Shown one piece after another: positions 7,201 through 15,049 of a DNA stretch of 36,630 bases. The DNA is from Acidimicrobiia bacterium. Lineage in GTDB: Bacteria > Actinomycetota > Acidimicrobiia > Acidimicrobiales > UBA8592. The notes beneath the pieces were generated by a model. The model was not told the DNA's origin, ran no database searches, and worked only from the letters and a program-made list of their open reading frames with translations. Location: assembly GCA_030431575.1 (NCBI GenBank), contig JAUIIS010000012.1:1-36630 (forward strand), in the 5' to 3' direction. A program made the translations under genes and the position numbers. Numbering within the stretch: position 1 is the first letter of the stretch; every line of letters begins with the position of its first letter.

Positions 7201-9249
7201 ATGCGCACCAACCTTCGCTCACCCATTCCCTGGCTCGCCCTCGTTCTGGGCATAATCGTCGCCGTAGCCATCTGGCCCACAGGCGACTCCGACTCGATCG
7301 CCGAGGAGATTTCTTTCAGCGAGTTCGACGCCGTTCTTGATGCGGGCTCGGTCGAAGAGATCGAAATGATCGAGGGCGCCAACCTGGTACGGGCCACCCT
7401 GGCCGATGGCACCGAAGTTGAGGCGCAGTACGTAGGCCGAGACAGCGATGCGCTTGCTAACCGCATTCTCGAAGAACACCCCGAGATCGAACTGAATGTC
7501 AGCGTGGACCGTGGTGGCCGAAACCTGTTCGTGTCGGTGCTGTTGTCGCTGTTGCCCATGATGCTGTTCCTGGGTGTGATCATCTGGTTCTGGACCAAGA
7601 TGAGTGGCCAAGGCGGCAACAACAAGTTCTCCAAGGCAAACGCAAAGCGCAACGACCCCGACATCCCCTCGGTCAGCTTCGCTGATGTAGCCGGCGCTGA
7701 TGAGGCCGTCGAAGAACTCCGCGAGATCAAAGAGTTCCTCGACGATCCAACCCGCTTCTACGCCATGGGCGCCAAGATCCCCAAGGGCGTCCTTCTCTAC
7801 GGTCCCCCCGGCACCGGCAAGACGTTGCTGGCCCGGGCAGTCGCCGGCGAGGCTGGCGTTCCGTTCTTCTCGATCTCTGGCTCGGACTTTGTGGAGATGT
7901 TTGTCGGTGTTGGTGCCTCGCGCGTCCGTGACCTCTTCCAACAAGCCAAAGACGAAGCACCAGCTATCATCTTCATCGACGAAATCGACGCCGTAGGGCG
8001 TCACCGTGGTGCCGGCCTCGGAGGCGGTCACGACGAGCGCGAACAGACGCTCAACCAGATGCTCGTCGAGATGGACGGCTTTGACCCCACCAGCGGCGTC
8101 ATCATGATTGCGGCCACCAACCGGCCCGACATCTTGGATCCGGCGTTGCTGCGTCCGGGCCGTTTCGACCGCCAAATCACTGTCGACCGCCCCGATCTCG
8201 AGGGTCGAACCCAGATCCTGGCAGTACATGCTGCGGGCAAGCCGTTGGCCGAAGACGTCGACCAGGCGACTATTGCTCGGCGAACCCCTGGCTTCACCGG
8301 TGCGGACTTGGCCAACCTCATGAACGAATCTGCTCTGCTTGCCGCTCGGCACCGGTTGCCAACGATCTCAATGGCGCAGGTAGATGAGGCCATTGACCGC
8401 GTGATGGCCGGACCGCAGCGCAAGAACCGGGTGTTGGGCGACCACGAACGTCGCGTCATTGCCTACCACGAAGCTGGTCACGCGCTTGTGGGGCACCTGC
8501 TCGAACACACCGACCCGATCCACAAAGTGTCGATCATCTCTCGGGGTCGTGCTCTGGGCTGGACGCTTTCGCTGCCGGAGCAGGATCGCTACCTCAAGAC
8601 TCGTTCGCAGCTTCATGACGACTTGGCCATGCTCCTCGGTGGACGCACCGCCGAGGAAATGATCTTCGGCGACCCAACAACCGGCGCCGCGGACGACATC
8701 GACCGAGCAACGACGCTGGCGCAGGCAATGGTGACCGAATACGGCATGAGCGATCTTGGCCCCCGCAAGTTCGGCCAAGCCAAAGGTGAGGTGTTCCTCG
8801 GTAAGGACATGGGCCACGAAGAAACGTACTCACAGAGCGTGGCCAAGAGCGTGGACAGCGAAGTCGCTCGCTTTGTCAACGAGGCTCACGCCGAAGCACG
8901 CATGATCCTCGAAACCCACATTGCTGTCCTGGATCGTTTGGCCGATGCGTTGCTTGAACACGAAACGCTCAACAAAGAAGAACTGGCCGAGATCTTTGCC
9001 GGTGTCAGCCCATGGGTTCGGGCAACATCGGTCAATCAGCCACACCCGGTGATCGATCTTCGAGACACCAACGAAGACGATGTGCCCATGCCGAAATGGG
9101 CCGCCACCGAACGCGCTGGCGCTGGTGCAGGATCTCATGCTTCTGGTCTCGACCAGGTTGACCAGCCACAAACACCCAAGATCCGCCGCCCCGGCGACGG
9201 CGCAGGCCCGGGCTTGAACGGCGCGATCACTCCACCCGCGGCCCAGTAG
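7201..9249 (+). CDS. ftsH: ATP-dependent zinc metalloprotease FtsH
   Basis: 682 aa. A membrane-anchored hexameric AAA+ protease that degrades misfolded membrane and short-lived cytosolic proteins. Two membrane segments (about residues 9-26 and 108-131) flank an extracytoplasmic domain. The AAA domain has Walker A GPPGTGKT (201-208), Walker B IIFIDEID (257-264) and the SRH segment with [19 protein letters not shown] (about 305-323). The protease site is HEAGH (423-427), with a likely third Asp ligand in [10 protein letters not shown] near 497. The C-terminal 70 residues are Pro/Gly-rich, as in actinobacterial FtsH. The start is supported by TACCGT 6 nt upstream and by the membrane segment starting at once. 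A hairpin follows the stop. Confidence 0.98.
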   Translation: MRTNLRSPIPWLALVLGIIVAVAIWPTGDSDSIAEEISFSEFDAVLDAGSVEEIEMIEGANLVRATLADGTEVEAQYVGRDSDALANRILEEHPEIELNVSVDRGGRNLFVSVLLSLLPMMLFLGVIIWFWTKMSGQGGNNKFSKANAKRNDPDIPSVSFADVAGADEAVEELREIKEFLDDPTRFYAMGAKIPKGVLLYGPPGTGKTLLARAVAGEAGVPFFSISGSDFVEMFVGVGASRVRDLFQQAKDEAPAIIFIDEIDAVGRHRGAGLGGGHDEREQTLNQMLVEMDGFDPTSGVIMIAATNRPDILDPALLRPGRFDRQITVDRPDLEGRTQILAVHAAGKPLAEDVDQATIARRTPGFTGADLANLMNESALLAARHRLPTISMAQVDEAIDRVMAGPQRKNRVLGDHERRVIAYHEAGHALVGHLLEHTDPIHKVSIISRGRALGWTLSLPEQDRYLKTRSQLHDDLAMLLGGRTAEEMIFGDPTTGAADDIDRATTLAQAMVTEYGMSDLGPRKFGQAKGEVFLGKDMGHEETYSQSVAKSVDSEVARFVNEAHAEARMILETHIAVLDRLADALLEHETLNKEELAEIFAGVSPWVRATSVNQPHPVIDLRDTNEDDVPMPKWAATERAGAGAGSHASGLDQVDQPQTPKIRRPGDGAGPGLNGAITPPAAQ

Positions 9250-9274
9250 CTGGCGCCCAGGTAGACGCCGCGAG

Positions 9275-9303
9275 GTGAGGCCGAGCGAACGCTTCGGCCT
9301 CAC
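9275..9303 (+). terminator. hairpin after ftsH
   Basis: GTGAGGCCGA pairs perfectly with TCGGCCTCAC (10-bp stem, 9-nt loop that can pair further). It lies 25 bp after the ftsH stop. No T-tract follows, so termination is inferred from strength and position. Confidence 0.6.
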
Positions 9304-9430
9304 TGGCGCGTTACACGCCGACAAACTGGCCAAAAAGGGGGTTTTTGCAGGCCAATCAGGCAAAGAGCGGCCGGTTGGCGGACTAGTATTGCGCCATCTA
9401 CTGTTCCTACGATCAAGCTTGGGGCGCACC

Positions 9431-9979
9431 GTGACCGAGTCACCACTAGCGCAAATGACAATGAGAGGAAAGTGGGCCGAGGGTATCGAACCCCGCCATT
9501 TTCACTGGATCGTAAAGGACTCCCTTGCCATCTGCGAGCGGCCAGGAGGCTACGGCTCACAGCACCGACGTGTCCGTCGCATCGAAGAAATCATCTGGAT
9601 CAAACAGCAGCACTTCAACTGGGTCATCTCCCACATCGATGCCCCATCCAACCTGCACAACTATCAAGAGCTCGATGTGGCCCACTTGCATCGGCCCATC
9701 ATCATGGGCGACCACCTCGCGGCAAACTTGGCGCTTACCTATGGCGAACTCAGCACCATCTTGGATGCCGGCCATAAGGTTCTGGCCCATCACGAAGAGC
9801 TCGGCGACAAGTTGTGCGGCTACATCGCTGGCTATCTGGTGTGGAGCGGCCTCATCGAAGCGGCGCCACGGGCAGTGACCGTCATCGAACACATCACCTC
9901 TCGCCAGCTTGGTCCGGTGGGTCGCCAAATCGTGGCCGTTGCTGCATCCATCGACCGTCCCGCCCCCGAGTCCGCCTAA
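9431..9979 (+). CDS. protein tyrosine/dual-specificity phosphatase-like protein, probably inactive
   Basis: 182 aa. I recognise this as resembling a conserved actinobacterial protein with the layout of a small dual-specificity phosphatase: an N-terminal strand and loop with SLAICERPGGYGSQHRRVRR, a helix (EEIIWIKQQHFNWVISHI), then the segment where the P-loop should be, here VLAHHEELGDKLCGYIAGYL. The normal HCx5R signature is absent: no Cys is followed five residues later by Arg. It may be a pseudophosphatase binding a phosphorylated ligand; this is inference. GTG 9431 is preferred because the upstream in-frame part runs through the ftsH hairpin; TAGTAT (9384) and TACGAT (9409) are possible -10 boxes. 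It occupies the slot where fol genes often lie. Confidence 0.7.
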   Translation: MTESPLAQMTMRGKWAEGIEPRHFHWIVKDSLAICERPGGYGSQHRRVRRIEEIIWIKQQHFNWVISHIDAPSNLHNYQELDVAHLHRPIIMGDHLAANLALTYGELSTILDAGHKVLAHHEELGDKLCGYIAGYLVWSGLIEAAPRAVTVIEHITSRQLGPVGRQIVAVAASIDRPAPESA

Positions 9980-10033
9980 CAGCGGTAGCGTCGCACAGGC
10001 CACGCGCACACGACGCTAGGGACGCTAGTCACC

Positions 10034-10765
10034 ATGGCATCACCAACGGTGTGCATCATTGGGCAAGGTCGAGCCGGAGGCAGCTTTGCCCAAGCCTTAG
10101 CTCGCGTTGGGTGGCACGTTACTGCGGTCCTTGGTCGCGCCGACCACCAAGCCAATGCTGCCGCAGAGGTCGACCTGGTGCTCATCTGCACGCCCGATGC
10201 CAGCGTTGCCCAAACCGCACAAGGCATTGCCCCCGGCAACGCCGTTGTGGCCCATGTGGCCGGGTCGCTAGGGCTATCGGTGCTCGACCCGCACCCCAAG
10301 CGAGCGGCAATCCACCCGCTCATTGCGCTCCCCGACGCCGAGACTGGCCGAGACCGCCTGCTTGATGGCGGGTGGTTCGGCATTGCGGGCCACGAGATTG
10401 CGGCGGACATGGTGGCGGCGCTTGGCGGCACGTCCTTTGAGGTCCAAGACAAGGATCGTCCCGTCTATCACGCAGCCGCGTGTGTTGCCGCCAACCATGT
10501 CGTGGCGCTTATGGGCCAAGTCGAGCGCTTGGCGAGCACAATCGACATACCCAAAGCCGCCTATGTCGACCTCGCCGCTGCCGCGCTCGACAACGTCGCG
10601 AGGTTGGGGGCACGCTCGGCCCTCACGGGCCCAGCAGCGCGAGGCGACGACGAAACCATTTCCCTGCACCTCAACCATCTACCCACCAACGAGCGAGGAA
10701 TCTACGAAGCCATGGTCGACGAGGCTCGTCGGCTGGCTCGTGGCGAACCACACCAAGAACCATGA
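10034..10765 (+). CDS. DUF2520 Rossmann-fold protein upstream of panC
   Basis: 243 aa. An N-terminal NAD(P)-binding Rossmann domain with GQGRAGGS (residues 10-17) is followed by the DUF2520 domain (about 120-235, with AACVAANHVVALMGQVE and ALTGPAARGD). The fold resembles ketopantoate reductase and pyrroline-5-carboxylate reductase, but the reaction of this family is not established. The stop overlaps the panC start in ATGA, so coupled translation and a role linked to pantothenate or CoA synthesis, perhaps ketopantoate reduction, are reasonable inferences. The upstream region has a direct repeat of GACGCTAG (about 10012-10029) but no clear Shine-Dalgarno sequence or 6-nt-spaced hexamer. Confidence 0.85.
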   Translation: MASPTVCIIGQGRAGGSFAQALARVGWHVTAVLGRADHQANAAAEVDLVLICTPDASVAQTAQGIAPGNAVVAHVAGSLGLSVLDPHPKRAAIHPLIALPDAETGRDRLLDGGWFGIAGHEIAADMVAALGGTSFEVQDKDRPVYHAAACVAANHVVALMGQVERLASTIDIPKAAYVDLAAAALDNVARLGARSALTGPAARGDDETISLHLNHLPTNERGIYEAMVDEARRLARGEPHQEP

Positions 10766-11622
10766 AGACTGTCCACACCATTACCGAAGCACGTCAACTC
10801 CTCGATGACGCTCGAGCCTCTGGCCAGCGAGTGGGCCTGGTGCCCACCATGGGTTTCCTCCATGACGGTCACGCGTCGCTCATGCGGGCCGCAGCCAGCG
10901 CATGCGATGTCGTTATCAGCACCATCTTTGTGAATCCGCTCCAGTTTGCTGAGGGTGAAGACCTTGAGGACTATCCGCGTGACCTGGCTCGTGACCAGGC
11001 CATTTGTGCTGAGGCTGGCGTCACCTTGTTGCTGGTCCCTTCGGTAGAGGAGATGTACCCCACACCAATCGTTACCGAGGTGGCCGTTCCCCCGTTGGCC
11101 AACGTCCTCGACGGCATTTCTCGGCCCACGCACTTTGGGGGCGTGGCCACCGTTGTTTCCAAGTTGTTTAATATTGCCGGGCCCTGCCATGCCTACTTCG
11201 GCGAAAAAGACTGGCAGCAGCTACAAATCGTGACCCGCATGGCCCTCGATCTATCGGCGCCTGTCACCGTGGTTGGATGCCCGATCGTTCGCGAGCCCGA
11301 CGGCCTGGCCATGTCCAGCCGCAACGTGTACCTAACGGGCGAGTACCGCACCGCTGCCACGGTGCTGTCTAGGGCGCTGCGTCGCGGCGTCGACTTGGTG
11401 GCGTCGGGGCAAACCGATGCGGCTGGTGTGGTTGGCGCCATGGAAGAGCTGTTCCACGCCGAACCGCTTGCCGATCTCGACTACGCCGCTGCAGTAGATG
11501 CGTCGACCTTGCAGCCGGTAGACCAGATTTCGGAGAACGTTCGCTTATTGGTTGCCGCGCAACTTGGCCCCGCTCGTCTGATTGACAACACAGACGCCCA
11601 CCGGCCCAACTCCTTGCCGTAG
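10762..11622 (+). CDS. panC: pantothenate synthetase PanC
   Basis: 286 aa. It condenses pantoate and beta-alanine with ATP to give pantothenate (vitamin B5, CoA precursor) through a pantoyl-adenylate. The nucleotidyltransferase HxGH motif is in PTMGFLHDGHASL (about residues 28-40). FVNPLQF, the GEKDWQQLQ segment and the KMSKS-like region with LAMSSRN are all present. The start ATG 10762 overlaps the preceding stop; in-frame sequence further upstream belongs to the DUF2520 gene. panD and coaX, often next in actinobacteria, are absent here. A strong palindrome lies 37 bp downstream. Confidence 0.97.
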   Translation: MKTVHTITEARQLLDDARASGQRVGLVPTMGFLHDGHASLMRAAASACDVVISTIFVNPLQFAEGEDLEDYPRDLARDQAICAEAGVTLLLVPSVEEMYPTPIVTEVAVPPLANVLDGISRPTHFGGVATVVSKLFNIAGPCHAYFGEKDWQQLQIVTRMALDLSAPVTVVGCPIVREPDGLAMSSRNVYLTGEYRTAATVLSRALRRGVDLVASGQTDAAGVVGAMEELFHAEPLADLDYAAAVDASTLQPVDQISENVRLLVAAQLGPARLIDNTDAHRPNSLP

Positions 11623-11658
11623 ACAGCCTCGGTCTCGCCGCTGGGATTCCTCAACGTA

Positions 11659-11680
11659 GGTCTATCGGAGCCGATAGACC
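11659..11680. promoter_or_regulatory. perfect 10-bp palindrome before the DUF6174 gene
   Basis: GGTCTATCGG-AG-CCGATAGACC is a perfect inverted repeat with a 2-nt centre. It ends 3 nt before ATG 11684 and starts 37 nt after the panC stop. The 2-nt loop is too small for a good RNA hairpin, which favours a DNA-binding operator over a terminator. No T-tract follows. Confidence 0.6.
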
Positions 11681-11683
11681 AAG

Positions 11684-12223
11684 ATGGCTCGTACGTCCCA
11701 CGAGCGCTTTGTTCGAAACGCGGAAGCATTTAGCTCGAGGCTCGACACGCGCGAAAAACGAGAGCGTCGTCGCACCAACAGGATTGTGATGTTGCCGTTC
11801 CTGGCGCTCATCTTGTTCATGGCGGTCACCAGCGGCAAGGGCGGAACAGACAGCGGGGCCTACGACAACGCGACCAAGTGGGCCGAGAACGGGTTTGGCT
11901 CCTATGAGATGACGTACACCATCACGGTGGCCGAGGGCATCGAGTTGGGGCCAACCACTGTTGAGGTGCAAGAAGGGGTGCTCGTTGATTATCAGACGTC
12001 AAGCCCGCAGCTTGAAGACGCCCCGCGGCACACGGTCGAGTCGCTGCTCTTCGCTATCGAAGACCAGTCAAGAGGAACAACAAGCGACGTCGCCGACGTT
12101 GCCTACGACGAAGACCTCGGTTACCCGACTGCGGTGTCCTTTGATCCGGACCTAAGCCGCGAAGGCGACGAATGGTCCATTGAGGTCACTGCGCTCAACG
12201 AGCTAGCGGGCGCTGGCGACTGA
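11684..12223 (+). CDS. membrane-anchored DUF6174 family protein
   Basis: 179 aa. A basic N-terminus (RREKRERRRTN-type region, residues 20-32) is followed by one hydrophobic segment (about 35-48, MLPFLALILFMAV), predicting N-in topology with the rest outside. The outer domain contains the pattern typical of DUF6174 proteins: SYEMTYTITV, a VEVQEGVLVDY strand pair, a HTVESLLFAIED helix and DEDLGYPTAVSFDPD. The function of the family is unknown. A perfect palindrome ends 3 nt before the start, so transcription may be regulated there. Confidence 0.75.
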   Translation: MARTSHERFVRNAEAFSSRLDTREKRERRRTNRIVMLPFLALILFMAVTSGKGGTDSGAYDNATKWAENGFGSYEMTYTITVAEGIELGPTTVEVQEGVLVDYQTSSPQLEDAPRHTVESLLFAIEDQSRGTTSDVADVAYDEDLGYPTAVSFDPDLSREGDEWSIEVTALNELAGAGD

Positions 12224-12249
12224 CGCCGCCACCCTGACACGACACTACT

Positions 12250-12274
12250 GCCGACCACAAAAAGTTGGTCCGGC
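12250..12274 (+). terminator. weak hairpin between the DUF6174 gene and lysS
   Basis: GCCGACCA (12250-12257) pairs with TGGTCCGGC (12266-12274) with one bulged base, around an A-rich loop. It lies 27 bp after the stop at 12223. It may be a terminator or an operator upstream of lysS. Confidence 0.35.
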
Positions 12275-12293
12275 AACCCCGAATAGGTCGGCA

Positions 12294-13727
12294 ATGACAC
12301 CTGCACCCTGCGACACTGGCGCAGTGAGCACCACTCCATACCGATTCGACCCCGACACCAGCACTGGCGCGATCCGCGCCAAGTACGACGACCTCGAAGA
12401 TGGCACCGAGACAGGCGTCAAGGCAACGATCGCTGGCAGGCTGATGCTGCGCCGGGACCAAGGCAAGTTGGCCTTCGGGGTTCTACAAGATTCCACGGGC
12501 CGGATCCAACTGTTCGCCCCGAGTAAGGTCACGCCAGATTTTGAGCGATTCGTTGGGCTCAACATTGGCGACTGGATCGGCGTGTCGGGCGAGATCATGA
12601 AGACGCGCAAGGGCGAGTTGTCGGTCAAGGTCGAACAGTGGGAGCTGCTTGCCAATGCCAAGCGCTCGTTCCCCGACAAATGGCATGGCATCACCGACCC
12701 CGACACCCGCTACCGGCAACGCTACGTGGACCTTTGGGTCGCCGAAGACGCTCGAGACGCGTTCAAGCTCCGCAGCGCGGCGTTGTCTAAGACGCGTCGT
12801 TGGCTTGAGGATCAAGACTTCATGGAAGTAGAGACCCCGGTCTTTCACCCGATCCCCGGCGGGGCGCTGGCTCGCCCTTTCACCACCCATCACAACGCGC
12901 TCGACACCGAACTGTACTTACGCATCGCCCCCGAGCTCTACCTCAAGCGCCTCACTGTGGGCGGCTTCGAACGTGTCTTTGAGATTGCGCGAGTGTTCCG
13001 AAACGAGGGCCTTTCGACCCGGCACAACCCCGAGTTCACCATGCTGGAGCTCTATCAGGCCTACGCCGACTGGACCGACCTGATGTCGCTGGCCGAGCGC
13101 CTGGTCGAGTACTTGGCTATCGAGCTAACGGGTTCATCGACTATCACCTACGACGGGCGCGAGGTCAACCTTGCAGCCCCGTGGCGACGTGCCACCCTTA
13201 TCGAGCTCATCAAGGAACATGCCGGCGTGGACGTTTCTCTCGATACGCCGCTCGATGAGCTTCGGGCCTTGTGCGACCGTTTCGGGGTTGAACACAAGCC
13301 CAGCTACGGTCCGGGCAAGCTCATCCTTGAGATCTACGAAAAGACCACTGAGGCAAAGCTGTGGGGGCCCATCTTTGTCACTGAGTATCCCAAAGAGGTC
13401 TCACCGCTTTCACGCGAGCACCGCGACCAGCCGGGCATGACCGAGCGCTTCGAAGCCATCGTTGCTGGTCGCGAGCTTTGCAACGGGTTCTCCGAGCTGG
13501 TCGACCCGGTAGAGCAGCGGGCCCGGTTCGAGGAGCAGGTGGTCCAAAAGGATGCGGGTGACGACGAAGCCATGGTGGTCGACGACGACTACATCAGAGC
13601 CCTTGAGTATGGCTTGCCGCCCACCGGCGGCATTGGCATAGGTATGGACCGCCTCGTCATGCTGCTCGCCGATGTCACCAACATTCGCGATGTGGTGTTG
13701 TTCCCAACCCTGCGGCCCGAAGCGTGA
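12294..13727 (+). CDS. lysS: lysyl-tRNA synthetase, class II
   Basis: 477 aa. It charges tRNA-Lys with lysine. An N-terminal OB-fold anticodon-binding domain (about residues 40-150, with VKATIAGRLMLRR and FGVLQDSTGRIQLF) is followed by the class II catalytic core. Motif 1 is in DFMEVETPVFHPIPGGALA, motif 2 in FEIARVFRNEGLSTRHNPEF and motif 3 in the C-terminal GGIGIGMDRLVMLLAD. Two starts are possible: ATG 12294, with TAGGTC 4 nt upstream, and GTG 12324, which removes 10 unconserved residues. Neither has a clear Shine-Dalgarno sequence. It converges on the polyprenyl synthase gene. Confidence 0.96.
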   Translation: MTPAPCDTGAVSTTPYRFDPDTSTGAIRAKYDDLEDGTETGVKATIAGRLMLRRDQGKLAFGVLQDSTGRIQLFAPSKVTPDFERFVGLNIGDWIGVSGEIMKTRKGELSVKVEQWELLANAKRSFPDKWHGITDPDTRYRQRYVDLWVAEDARDAFKLRSAALSKTRRWLEDQDFMEVETPVFHPIPGGALARPFTTHHNALDTELYLRIAPELYLKRLTVGGFERVFEIARVFRNEGLSTRHNPEFTMLELYQAYADWTDLMSLAERLVEYLAIELTGSSTITYDGREVNLAAPWRRATLIELIKEHAGVDVSLDTPLDELRALCDRFGVEHKPSYGPGKLILEIYEKTTEAKLWGPIFVTEYPKEVSPLSREHRDQPGMTERFEAIVAGRELCNGFSELVDPVEQRARFEEQVVQKDAGDDEAMVVDDDYIRALEYGLPPTGGIGIGMDRLVMLLADVTNIRDVVLFPTLRPEA

Positions 13728-13754
13728 GCGAATTTGTTCCCGCAAGGCTCGTTC

Positions 13755-13807
13755 CGGCTTTGCCGTTACTCGCGCTGCGGATTAGTCGCGGCGGCTGGGC
13801 TTCGCCC
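13755..13807. repeat. cluster of short palindromes between convergent genes
   Basis: The 109 bp between lysS and the polyprenyl synthase gene contain CGGC-TTT-GCCG (13755-13765) and GGGC-TTC-GCCC (13797-13807), plus other GC-rich self-complementary bits. They share the 3-nt TTT/TTC loop with the hairpins after rsrA. They are probably involved in 3' ends of the two convergent transcripts. Confidence 0.6.
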
Positions 13808-13836
13808 GATTTTGCCGGCTTCGCTTCACGCGCTGC

Positions 13837-14832
13837 TTAGCGCTCGAGCGGGTTTGCGGCTCGGCGAATCAGGTGGTCTGCCGCCTCTTGGAGAGCCGCC
13901 GTAGCCACCGAGGCAGGCAACGATGTCAACACCGATCCGGCCTTGTCTGCCCAGACTTGGGCTTCGCTGCGTGCTTCTTCGACCCCGGAACTGGACCGGA
14001 CAAGTTCGCGTGCCCGGTCGCGCTGGTCGAGCGTGATGTCCTTGCCAAGCAAGCTACGGAGCTCGTCGCCATCGGGGCCCTGAGCGGCACGGAGCACCGG
14101 CAGCGTGTACACGCCTTCGAGCAGGTCGTTGCCAGCTGGCTTGCCTAGCTGTTGGTCGGTGGCAATGACATCGAGAATGTCGTCCACAATCTGGAACGCC
14201 ATGCCATAAGAATGGCCAAACTCCGTCAGTGCCTCGATGTCGGCACGCCGGCACTGGCCCACGATGCCGCCGACCCGACAAGCCGTTGCCAACAACGATG
14301 CGGTCTTTCCCGAAATGGAACGCTCGTAGTCGCTTTGGGTTCGATCGATGTTGTACGTGTCGCGAAGCTCCAGGATCTGGCCCTCGCACAGCTGTCCGAT
14401 GGTGGCGGCCAACAGCTCGGCTACCTCAGTGCCCAAACGGGCCGCAATCTCGGATGCTCGTGCCAACAAGAAATCACCAGCGAGGATTGCCCGAAGGTTT
14501 CCCCACCGGGCGTTGACCGACTGGGCGTTGCGTCGGGTGTTGGCCTCGTCCATAACGTCGTCGTGATAGAGCGACCCAATGTGGACGAGTTCGACGGCAA
14601 CGCCACCCATGATGACGTCTTCGCTTGCAGCAACAGCCTCGGACTGGCTGGTGCCCCCAGAAGCTATGGCGAAGCCTGGGCGCACACGTTTACCGCCAGC
14701 TTCGATGAGGTGACTCGCAATTTCGGTGAGGTAACTGTCCTCGGCAACCACTGCTTTGCGCAGACATTGCTCCAGGCGCGCCAAGTCTGAGGGCATTGTG
14801 GGCAAAACCGAGAGTGGACTTGTTGGCGCCAT
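13837..14832 (-). CDS. trans-polyprenyl diphosphate synthase, probably for menaquinone
   Basis: 331 aa. Adds isopentenyl units to allylic diphosphates to make long all-trans chains. The first Asp-rich motif DDVMD (residues 91-95) lies in GSLYHDDVMDEANTRR, the second DDILD (217-221) in GMAFQIVDDILD, and GGKRVRP (46-52) binds diphosphate. The small residues before the first motif fit long-chain (heptaprenyl- to nonaprenyl-type) synthases of menaquinone rather than GGPP synthases, but chain length cannot be fixed from sequence. ATG 14832 is preferred; TAAGCT ends 7 nt before it on the minus strand. The frame is open to ATG 14883. It is divergent from clpC. Confidence 0.9.
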   Translation of the reverse strand: MAPTSPLSVLPTMPSDLARLEQCLRKAVVAEDSYLTEIASHLIEAGGKRVRPGFAIASGGTSQSEAVAASEDVIMGGVAVELVHIGSLYHDDVMDEANTRRNAQSVNARWGNLRAILAGDFLLARASEIAARLGTEVAELLAATIGQLCEGQILELRDTYNIDRTQSDYERSISGKTASLLATACRVGGIVGQCRRADIEALTEFGHSYGMAFQIVDDILDVIATDQQLGKPAGNDLLEGVYTLPVLRAAQGPDGDELRSLLGKDITLDQRDRARELVRSSSGVEEARSEAQVWADKAGSVLTSLPASVATAALQEAADHLIRRAANPLER

Positions 14833-14911
14833 TCCAGCAAGCTTAGAACCGCATTTGGGGGGTTCGGCAATCGTATGGCACATCTCCTGACCAGGAATTC
14901 TCCGACAAAGT

Positions 14912-14938
14912 GGGAAGCTTCTGGGTCACTTTTGCGTT
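14912..14938 (+). promoter_or_regulatory. candidate SigR-type promoter of clpC
   Basis: GGGAAG (14912-14917), an 18-nt spacer and GTT (14936-14938) match the Streptomyces SigR consensus GGAAT-N18-GTT with one mismatch. It lies about 110 bp upstream of the clpC start. A SigR homologue is encoded in this window, and clp genes are known SigR targets in Streptomyces. Sequence match plus context only. Confidence 0.4.
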
Positions 14939-15013
14939 GATGTGGCCGATTGAACCCAGACCCAGAACTTGTCTCAGTAGCGGAGCGACCCGCTGGCTGC
15001 GGCCGCTGATGGA

Positions 15014-15042
15014 TACACTCGGGGCACGACCCGCTCGGGAGG
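15014..15042 (+). promoter_or_regulatory. clpC -10 hexamer and strong ribosome binding site
   Basis: TACACT (15014-15019) could be a housekeeping -10 box. GGGAGG (15037-15042) lies 7 nt before TTG 15050 and is the best Shine-Dalgarno sequence among the housekeeping genes here; it decides the unusual TTG start. Confidence 0.7.
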
Positions 15043-15049
15043 CAGACCC

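Noticed and set aside
7219-8352. 377-codon frame antisense to ftsH
   Set aside because: Shadow of the FtsH coding sequence; no independent signals.
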